A stretch of DNA of 64,000 bases from assembly GCA_030704615.1 (NCBI GenBank), contig CM060732.1, positions 51,317,053 through 51,381,052 on the forward strand, in the 5' to 3' direction. A model generated the notes under the pieces. That model had not been told where the DNA came from and ran no database searches. It worked only from the letters and a program-made list of their open reading frames with translations. Position numbers and translations under genes: made by a program. Below are positions 21,157 through 30,244 of the stretch, in pieces (positions within the stretch are counted from its first letter, which is position 1; the number at the start of each line of letters is the position of its first letter). This DNA is from Takakia lepidozioides (taxonomy: Eukaryota > Streptophyta > Takakiopsida > Takakiales > Takakiaceae).

Positions 21157-24100
21157 CTGCAAAAGATAGCTGTGCAACCAATCCAGTGTCTGCGGGAAGG
21201 TTGTGGCAGACAAATCAATCACTGTCATCCCCTACACCACCAAATCATGACATCAAGTGACACAATCAGTTTTCTTGAATTCCTTGGGTTCAGAACCCCA
21301 GAGGAGATGCAGGCAGCATATGGGACACTGCAGAACTACAAGAGCAAACCAAAGATTACCAAAAAACCCCAAACCCTGAAAGAAATGAAATGGTACTTAA
21401 TAACGTCCGCGGGAAGCTCGAAGAGCTTATGGGACGAGGAAGAAATGAAATGGTACTTCATAACGTCCGCGGAAAGCTCAGAGGTTATGGGACAAAAGGG
21501 AGAAACCAGAAAGAAGAGACAAAACCATAACCAAAAGCAAACCAGGAGCAACTACTGCTGAAGGGTTTGCCTAAGGGCCAAGGCCTCATGCAGATAAGCT
21601 GCCAATCATTTCTGATCCTCATAATGGAAGACCCCCAGTGAGAGATGGGGTTCCACGGAATAGACAGTTGAATCTCCCATGGATCTCATAGTATAGAGGG
21701 GAATAAAAGAAGAGGTGTCCTTCAGTTTCGATTTCCTGGTTGCGCCCGGTACACGCTGGGCATAGGCGATCCTCCGGTTGCAGGAAGAAATGAAATGAAA
21801 CGAAATGAAATGGTACTTTATAACGTCTGCGGAAAGCTCAAAGAGCTTATGGGACAAAATGGAAAAAAACATGAGAGAGGAAACAAAACCCGAGCCAAGA
21901 AAAACTACTGCTCGAGGGATTGTCTAAGGGTGAAGGCCTCGTGCAGGTAAGCTGCCAAGCATTTCTGATCCTCACAGTGGAAGACTTCAGTGAGAGATTC
22001 AGTTCCGCGGAATAGACAGTGGAATAGACAGAAAGCAAGAAGAAAGAGAAATGAAATGAAATGGTGCTTTATAACGTCTGCGGAAAGCTCATAGAGCTTA
22101 TGGGACAAAATGGAAGAGAACAAGAGAGAGGAAACAAAACCAGAGCCAAAAATAAAACTAGTGCTCGAGTGATTGTCTAGGGATTGTCAGAGAAATGAAT
22201 GAAATGAAATGGAAACTTCCTGATGTCCACAGGCCTGAGGGCCCATGGGGCTTAGTAGAACAATAAGAAACTACTTCAATGAAGTCAAGAAACACCCAAA
22301 GAGCAGGCTGCCACGCATTTAGATCCTCCAAGGGGATAAGCCTCTGTGAATGGTCTTTTTAGGGAAAAAAAAGTTTAAAGAAAAAAGGTCTTTATAAATA
22401 AACTGGTCTTTATAGATTGTGCTCATAAGACATTGTTTGCCGTAGCCTTGTGGCCATTGACCCCGCGCCCAGTTTGAGCGGGAACAAAAGGGACAGAACC
22501 TACCTCTGTCAGGGGCTGACGTTGGTAGTAAGACTTACCTCCATATATAGAATTCTCTAGAAATCCCTTCACACAAGCATCAATCTGCTGTGTGTGATTT
22601 GCCCAAAAACTAGGCCTCAGGAGGGCCTGGGCTTTTGGCTCAGCCTCGAGACTTTCAAAGTTGGTAAACAGGGGTACAGGCACAATTCCCTTAATAGATT
22701 TGAAGAGCGTCTCTGTGAATGGTCTTTTTAGGGAAAAAAAAGTTTAAAGAAAAAAGGTCTTTATAAATAAACTGGTCTTTATAGATTGTACTCATAAGAC
22801 GTTGTTTGCCGTAGCCTTGTGGCCATTGACCCCGCGCCCAGTTTGAGCGGAACACAAAGGGACAGAACCTACCTTTGTCAGGGGCTGACGCTACACAAGC
22901 ATGAACCTGCTGTGTGTGGTTTCCCCAAAAACTAGGCCCCAAAAGGGCCTGGGCTTTTGGCTTAGCCTCGAGACTTTCAAAGTTGGTAAACAGAGGAACA
23001 GGCACAATTCCCTTGATAGATGTGAGGAAATTGCACTCTCCCTTTCCTCTCTGCTTCCGTTTGCTCTTCAAGGTAGGCTTACCGCCCTGAGTTTAAATTT
23101 CCTTTTAGAGACAAAAGAAAAGAGAAATGAATTGAGATGAAATGGTACTTTATAACGTCCGCACAAAGCTCAAAGAGCTTATGAGACAAAAGGGAAAACA
23201 AGAAATGAAATGGAATGAATGGAACTTTATAACGTCTGCAGAAAGCAACAGAGGAAAAAAGAAAGCAGGGAGAGAAATGAAATGAAATGAAATGGTGCTT
23301 TATAAGAGGAAAAAAGAAACTTCATAACATCCACAAGGAACCCTGCGGGCCCAAGGTACAAAGTGGAACAACAAGACAAGAAAGGAATTTAGAGAAGAAA
23401 AGTAGTCGGAAGGTCCAGAGGAGGGCCAATAGAAAAAAAAGGAAAAGAAAAAAAATGAAATGAAATGAAATGGTACTTTATAACGTCCGCGGAAAGCTCA
23501 AAGAGCTTATGGGACACAACAGAAAAAAAACATGAGAGAGGAAACACAACCAGAGCAGAAAAAAAACAACTGCTGAAAGAAACTTCATAACGTCAAAGAG
23601 GGTCATGAGGGCCCATGGGACACAGAGACAGAGGAAGGAAAAAACCTCACCTACATGGGATGCCCAGAGGATGTGTGGTAGACTGTAGACAGAGAGGGAG
23701 ATACCTGGGACTCAAAAGAGGTGATGTAGTCCTGGATTACTTGTAACTTACTGATGAGAGCTTCTTTCTCCTGCACCAGCCAGAGCGCTCTTGAATTCAT
23801 GACATAGGGACAAAACTTGTCCATCATACATTCAAATGTGATCCATAGCTTGTTCTTTAATGAAAACTATGAGAAAGTGATATGAAGCTGTACAGACCCA
23901 AGTTCCCCAGTGTTTCACTATATACAAGAGTGATCTATGAATCTAGAATCGTCTAATATTAGGCCGTTAGGCTTCTCAAGGTGCAATAGAACCAGAGAAA
24001 TGTGAAGCTGAATGCTCAACCCTTGAACAAACTACCATGCACCCAGGAGACCTTGACACCGGGTAAGTCACATACCTCCAATGGGTCATTGCTCTCACTC

Positions 24101-27100
24101 TCCATGGCCCTGCATGCAATCCACTCTTCCAAGAGCGTCTGCAGGCCAGCCAAACTCCATCAGGATATTCTCCACTTCAAAGGTCCCTCATAATCAGAAC
24201 TGGGTAGATGCCTTAATACCTTGTGATCAATGTCAGCCATCTTTAGTACAATAGGCACCACAATGCACTCAACAGGCGCTTGCTTTGTTGGTACAACGTC
24301 CTCCTGCCCCACTTCCTTGGCTCCCCCTGAGGTGACCCGCCATGCAAAGACTACAGTGACTCAAGAATCAACACAAGCAGACCAGGTGTAATGTGGGAGC
24401 CACAATGCAGGGGAACAAACACATTCTATGGTAGTTAATTCGCCGCTCGCTGGCTCTTCGGCAGATTATCACAGGTGAACAACTAGCTAAACATATTCAA
24501 CTAAGATTTTAACAGCAAGGCCAGACACTGCCCTCCAACTGTGGAGGCATATGATAGATCAGCAATACTTTTCTGATGTGGTTTCACTACCAGAAAGCTG
24601 CTCCCAAATTAGTCTGGTTCCAAAACATAAAATCTATGTTGAACCACCATTTTAGCAGGGGTAATTAAGGTTTTCCCATAAGGTTTTTCCATAAAGTAAG
24701 ACGCTTGAGAGCAACACATCAGATGAGTGGGTATCTATGATTGAAAGTTGTCCCCATTTAACAGCTCTTTGAAGCAACCAGAATCTACTTCACAAGGATA
24801 GAAGCCACGTCTGTCGGTGATCTCATGGAGTCCTGGTCTCTATGGTGATGATTCCAATTCCAATTGTTCAGATTCACTATTAAATGGGAAGAATACGGTG
24901 AGGGCTCTTTGTAAGTCGAATTGCATACTTCTGGTTGAGCTTTCCGCTCGCGAAGAACATAAGGTCTTCCAAAATTACAGATATTACCTGACCAAACTGT
25001 TGATTCATGCATTTACTACGATGGCACCCTCCAATGTGTCCATTCCTATGCCACAAACCCCCTGCCCAGTAAATTACAAATATCTTTGAAGGAGTGATTT
25101 TCTGAAACTGCAGCACATTGGACGGACTTTGTACATCTTTTGGCCTCCAGACAAACCAGTCATCCACTGCCACCATTACTCTTGCCAGACAAAGAGTGGT
25201 GACTCATTATTCTGCCATATCTCAATCTTAAATAGTCAATCTTCGCTGTCTTGCAAGACAAAGTCTGAGGTCGACTGGAGTTGCAGGGGGTGTCTATTGT
25301 TCATACCTGCCACCAAGCACTGCTCTTCAGGCTGCTGTACTGACACCAGGCTTGCCACACTCCTTTGATCGGACTTGCTGTCTGCCCCAGTGGCAGTGAT
25401 TGTCACAGTCTCAGGAGGCAGTGCAGTAGCTGCCTTGGTCTGAACCGAACCCAGTCCAAACCCTCCATTCTCTTTATCCTTAAGATAGATGGAAGGGTCC
25501 AAGTGCAATCCCTGCAGCCACACCCGTTTTAGTGACTGCCGGTTTGACCTTCTCCCTATTTATCTGGTCCCTACTTTAAAGGATTTTGTTGTTCTTATGA
25601 TAAACCTCAGATTCTTTAACTAGTTGAATCGAGTCCTTCCCTCTCAAAAGGAGGGAAATCCATGCACAACCAAGCATGTGCTTGCATGCACAGGCACCTT
25701 TATTGAAAACCCACCACACCCCCCTCACCCCACTAACTTCACCAGCAGTTATGATCATCTCAGTTGATGATATGGGAAAGTGCAGTTAGACAAATGGACT
25801 AATGTACTTGAAAGGAGATATATGATTAATTTTCTCACAGGCCATGATGCCTTGTGCTATATCTACTGCCTGAACACTTAAAAGTGCAGCCATCAAAATA
25901 TACCTCAATGATGACAGGCTTTCCATCTTTCATTGCTTTCTTAAGATCACCGTCTAGCCCTGTCCATCCCACCAAGCACAAATACCTTGTTAATTCACAG
26001 AAATATAAAAGAAACTCTGCCCAATTCCCCCTTTGTTGCATGAAGTGGGAACCATGATATTCTGAGAAGTTGGTCCACTCCTACAAGCAAGCAGCTGAGC
26101 AAGGAGGTCAGGGAATGTTGCCACAGCCTTGTGCGAGGGCCACCCTACACTTCAGCAGTTTCCTTAAATGGCACTCTCTGCCGCATTGATACAAGCTAAA
26201 TGTGAGGAAGCTACGGAAAGAGAGCGAAAACCTTGGCGTACAATCCGGCATTCGCGACAGAATTCTCGCACGAGATCCTCTGGTGAAGTAAAGTCTCTCG
26301 CCCAAACTGGTGTGGAAGTAAGAGGAGCGCTGTTGTACATACACCAAGAAAAACGTAGATGAGAGGTCTTCCAGGCAGGTATGGCCACAAGAACACTAAG
26401 AACATCACACTCTCCTTTTACATGTTCACAACCACTTGAGAACGGTTGTAAAAGGTTCCAGAAATATTCCTCCTACTTCCTGCAGATCCAAATGTTGTTT
26501 CCTAAAAATGGCAGGAGTTCAGTAAACTAACACCCCAAGGCTACCCAGTGCACTTGTTTGCCACTCTGACCTGTACTCTGAAACTGCAGACAAATCCTCA
26601 AATGAGGAGAAGGAGAAGGAAGAAGAAGAGAGCATTACTCTGTAGAGCTTCGGAGCAATTCATAAACCATATCTGTCTGCAAAAAGACACCAGTAGAAAT
26701 CATACAGCATCAAAAGCAGAAAAAGCACCATACGAATGACTCTCTCTCACTGGATGTTCAATCTATAATTTAACGGTTTCCCATACCAGCAAGAACCATC
26801 AGACTCTGGAGTCCTGCCAGTACATCTGAAAAGGTGTCCCCACCAACTCTGGATACTTTAATTTCCAGCCCTCCATATCCACCGAAGTTCCTAGCCATAA
26901 ATGAAGGAAAAGACCCCCTGACAGAAATTCCACTCTTCAATCTCTTCCCATAACAAAAACCAGTGATCACTGCTGAAACTTCCCCTTGAAGGCCATACAG
27001 TTCTTTGGGAGACAAGGTTGACTACCACACCTGCAAGACATTTGGAAGGTTGAGACGCTGAGCAAGATGAGTGGCAATAGTGGATTTGCCTACGCAGGCC

Positions 27101-28188
27101 GTCCCACATACCAGGATAATGAGTGGCAATCTCTGGTGATGAAATCTGCGACGGCCCCAGGACCCAGGTTCAACTGTCATGCCTATCTATACTGTTTATG
27201 CATGTTCCAACCTCATACTCGTTCACAACATCAGCTACCAGTTCGTCCATATTTGTACTGGGTATGTTAGTTCTCTTCTCCAGCAACATGTCATAGGATT
27301 TGACGCTTATAGTGCTGAAGTATGGAGAAACAAGAACGAATATACTGAAAACAATTCAGCCGGACAATTGGACAGCCAGACCAAGAACATCTTCCATTCC
27401 TCACAGTGCATGTATGTATGCTTAGATGAGTCAGCCCCACAGGGTGCCAAAAGCGTCATGCTATTGGATTAAAACAGAGCTAGATTTGCAAACAAGTCAC
27501 AAAAACCAAAAGCAACCCACCAATGCTCTTGGGTTAGCCCCAAAATAGGCACCAAGCAACTACAAGCAGCCAAGGAAAGTTTTAATCACCTGGTCATCAT
27601 CTTATAGCGATTAATGTACTCTGTTCCATAGCCACGTCGCTCCATAAGCTGCAACAATACCATAGGTCAGGCATCCATAGGTCTTTCCACCACATGGACA
27701 ATTGCTTCTTTTCCTCCTCCCCCTTGTTGCCTTCCTCTCTGTCACAATCTTGGCCACCCCCATCTTCTGTCCTCAGCCCAAAAATGGTCATGGAAAACAT
27801 ATCATATACAGTCCAACAAAAATGGCACACATGCACCAGCAAACCCATGTTGCAATGCAGCTCTCACCTTAAACAGATTAGCCTCCAGATCCGATTGAGA
27901 CCTGCACACATCCAATTGGCAATCATGTTACAAAATGTGCTCAAGATTTCCCATCTCACCAACTTACCCTACCTAGGAAACAACAGCTTAACCTAAAGAG
28001 GCTGTTGTCAAACAGCACTTTTTTCAGCTCTGTCAGATTATCATGATGCAACTCACAATCAAGTCACAAGCCACACTTCACAATTTCTTAATATTACCCA
28101 AGAGGGCAGCTTACACATCTAACAGGCTGTTGTCAATGAGCAATTTCTTCAGCTCCAGCGAGATTTTGATGGCCACATGACTTGGAAT
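21157..28188 (-). CDS. P-loop kinase of the 2-phosphoglycerate-kinase-like family (partial model, 12 exons)
   Basis: Minus-strand exons, all phase-consistent: 28188-28115, 27901-27868, 27648-27590, 27145-27031, 26676-26639, 26329-26232, 25959-25904, 25511-25307, 24326-24220, 24138-24076, 23854-23705 and 21231-21157. They give 358 residues. Order of motifs: the end of an ATP-cone-like region ([32 protein letters not shown]); Walker A in [77 protein letters not shown]; a variable Ser/Thr-rich linker; [20 protein letters not shown]; and a C-terminal part ([20 protein letters not shown]). Archaeal relatives phosphorylate 2-phosphoglycerate. The role of plant members is less certain, and substrate is not shown by sequence. 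The first and last exons are missing from my model. The intron before the last placed exon is 2.5 kb and full of LINE tails. Confidence 0.82.
21376..23640 (-). repeat. Nest of LINE family II 3' ends inside a kinase intron
   Basis: At least eight copies of the family II terminus (plus-strand view TACTTTATAACGTCCGCGGA followed by AAGCTCAAAGAGCTTATGGG) occur. They lie near 21390, 21450, 21810, 22060, 23140, 23220, 23290 and 23470, with diverged ones near 22200 and 23590. All have the same orientation, each preceded by GAAAT repeats. Two also keep the end of the reverse-transcriptase ORF (21600-21790 with [19 protein letters not shown], and 21950-22030). The whole nest sits between exons 23854-23705 and 21231-21157 of the kinase gene. 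Confidence 0.75.
22333..23071 (-). mobile_element. Two tandemly duplicated LINE family I 3' ends
   Basis: Minus-strand pieces at 22683-22423 and 23071-22790 both encode [15 protein letters not shown] and share the family I tail (TACGGCAAACAA...). Each is followed by the same roughly 80-bp stretch with the word GGTCTTTATAAATAAACTGG, at about 22390 and 22760. The spacing of about 370 bp between identical blocks indicates a tandem duplication of one insertion rather than two insertions. Confidence 0.7.
27985..28045 (-). other. Duplicate of an ATP-cone exon inside the adjacent kinase intron
   Basis: This minus-strand stretch reads [14 protein letters not shown] and closely resembles the nearby exon at 28188-28115 ([16 protein letters not shown]), including an 11-base identical run GACAACAGCCT and a similar downstream TTAAGCTG. 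It lacks the good donor of the real exon and does not fit the phase of the spliced chain. It is either a dead exon duplicate or a rarely used alternative exon. Confidence 0.55.
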
Positions 28189-28375
28189 CTGCCACCAAGC
28201 AGCACCCATCTTCTTTCAGGTTGTATGCACACTGCATTACTTCCACAATCTCTCAATTTTAGAGATACCTGATTATCACAACATCTTTTATGCCAGCTTG
28301 AGTTTCAACAGAGTGTTAATAGAAAACATGGAAATAATCCCTTCATAATAGTACTGACATTCGGTGACTTCACAC

Positions 28376-28446
28376 TGTTTGGCTTTGAACCCATGAACAC
28401 TTATAAGACAACCTTGTGTCTTAACCACTTGGCCATTGGTTGGATA
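28376..28446 (-). repeat. tRNA-like sequence with A and B boxes (SINE head or tRNA relic)
   Basis: Read minus, TGGCCAAGTGG (A box) is followed about 33 bases later by GGTTCAAAGCC (B box). Both match the internal RNA polymerase III promoter consensus. The flanks do not fold into an acceptor stem that I can pair, so this is more likely the tRNA-derived head of a SINE than a functional tRNA gene. Confidence 0.5.
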
Positions 28447-29248
28447 GGCTTTTCATTTCCCTGCCGGTGGCATAAGCAGCTGGGCTTTTACAGAAAGCTT
28501 CTAATCTTGTCACCCTGAAGTAGACAATAAACCTATATAACCTCACATCTGAATAGCACCAGGATTGATACCTTGGTCACAGTGAGCATACGGCTCACCA
28601 GAAAGCGTGACAGTACATAATAATGGTCCGCATTTTCTCCCAGCCACACCCTGACCTGCACCCCACACACACCTTAATTTTGTGGAGATCCATCAATCTT
28701 TGATGCTACCTGCGCGGACTATTTACCTGGTGGCAACTCTGCCGTGAAATGTCGACTGACAGAACATCGATACCTTCGTTTTCAAAATTTGTACAGCAGA
28801 TGCAATGATGATGGTCTTCGAATTGCCAGGTTAGTCGCTGATACCAATCACCCGATAAAGTACAGATGGGCCAAAAACAACTTGGAGGGAGCGGCGCTTT
28901 GTTCTGAGCCGAACCTTGGTCATTGCTTATGCCAGTTTGCGTCCAGCGATTTAGTTTCCTACAGTTGTGGCCTCAGGGAACCTACAGTAAAGGAAGGCTT
29001 GCTCCAGTCTTGGCTCTTATCTTGAAAATGACATTCATAGTGGTCTTCTGGATTCCCCAGTAAGCTCTTTCCATGGTATCAATTTCTGCCGAGTTTTCTC
29101 TCACGAATGAGACCCAAGGAGGGTCACAGTTTTGCATAATTAGAAACCTCTAAAACCGGACTAGGATGGCTGAATAGACAGCTTCCCCTTCCCCAACCGC
29201 AGTTGCTAGCCAGAGTGTCTACCTTAACAAAGTCATACTTAGAAGACG

Positions 29249-29455
29249 TGTGGCGGGGTGGTCTAGTGATGGAACCACTGGACTGTTGCGCTGTGTCCCC
29301 GGCTTCGTCATTCACACTCGGTCGTTCTACCTTCTCCAAGCCCATTGTTGATGATGACACACTGTGCAGAGACTGCAGAAACACATTCACGCTCAACAAA
29401 CACGCTCAACAATCCCCACAAGGCTACGGCAAACAACGTCTTATGAGTACAATCT
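29249..29455 (+). mobile_element. tRNA-derived SINE with the LINE family I 3' tail
   Basis: The 5' part has an A-box-like word (GTGGTCTAGTGATGG at about 29257) and a B-box-like GGCTTCGTCAT (29301). About 100 bp later the element ends with CACAAGGCTACGGCAAACAA then CGTCTTATGAGTACAATCT, the same terminus as LINE family I at 12728, 22420 and 22790. A shared 3' end is how SINEs borrow a partner LINE's reverse transcriptase. Target-site duplications are not obvious. Confidence 0.6.
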
Positions 29456-29877
29456 TTTCCTCTCAGCGATCTCAACACACTCTTCAGAGACGCAATTGAA
29501 CAAAACAAAACAATCCCGCATCTTGCATCGCTCAAATTGCAACTGTCCTAAAAATCCAATTAACTGAGAATTCTGTGTGCTTTGCAATCTTAGCATAACA
29601 ATCAAGTCCCGGAGCATCGAATTTCCTACCATCCAAGATCAATGGAGGCTCATGTCAGCAATTATCTTACAAATTCCGCTTCAATCCTGATTCAACAACT
29701 CCGGCTTTCCATGTTTCCTGACTTGTCACTCCTCGAACAACCTCCTCTTGTTTTTTTCTCACACAGATCTTCAACTTCCTCCCATTAAATTCCTGCCAGA
29801 ACTTTAGAACGCTCCAACGGCCATGAACTTTTGCTTAGATCAAACGTCATATTCTCGGAGATGCCATTTTGCTTCGC

Positions 29878-29993
29878 AAACTGAGCAGAATCTCGTTTCG
29901 CCATGAGATATTCTAGGTATATTCCAAAATACGAAGAATATTCTGTTATGCTTCGTAGAATATTCAGGGCGAAACGAAATTCTGCTCAGTTTT
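29878..29993. repeat. 116-bp foldback (MITE-like) element
   Basis: Arms AAACTGAGCAGAATCTCG...(29878-29902) and its inverted copy (29968-29993) match over 25 bases with one mismatch. The inner part (GAGATATTCTA ... TAGAATATTC) extends the pairing imperfectly, so nearly the whole 116 bp can fold. No coding content. Confidence 0.75.
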
Positions 29994-30244
29994 CTAGATT
30001 ATACAGCTTCTAGACTCTCTGTCCCAGAATCTCACACATTGTATAGAAATGTAAGCAGTGGGAGTATATGTAGTTTTCAACTTTAACCCCTAAGCACTGC
30101 AAGGCCCAACAAGGGCTGAATTGGTTGCAGAATTAGATGTAACTTTTGCAGATGTAGGCCAAATTCCCTTAACTTTGATGCGTACACTAGAGGTTCTCCC
30201 CTCAATTGGAAGGGATGATTGTTCTGTCATGCCTGTTGCTGATT

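Larger units (their letters stand above)
28447..30244. other. Spacer between kinase and PPR genes, repeat-bearing
   Basis: It contains the SINE at 29249-29455 and the foldback at 29878-29993. The 5' exon(s) of the minus-strand kinase gene should lie here or in the 28.2-29 kb part, but none is clear. A phase-compatible donor follows the word GCCACCAG at about 28728. The sequence before it does not look like an ATP-cone, so no exon is called. Confidence 0.4.

Noticed and set aside
26770-27015. 81-codon minus-strand frame between kinase exons
   Set aside because: Lies in an intron by the phase-consistent model and has no family similarity.
27228-27330. Possible kinase exon reading [17 protein letters not shown]
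   Set aside because: It looks protein-like, but exons 27648-27590 and 27145-27031 join perfectly in phase without it and its donor is poor. It remains a possible alternative exon only.
21157-28188. Assignment to the LPA1 (low phytic acid) subfamily
   Set aside because: LPA1 is a related P-loop family, but the motifs seen ([25 protein letters not shown]) fit the other 2-phosphoglycerate-kinase-like branch better, so no gene symbol is given.
28730-28900. Candidate first kinase exon ending GCCACCAG/GTAAAT
   Set aside because: The phase fits, but the translation (many Cys, His and Trp) does not resemble an ATP-cone.
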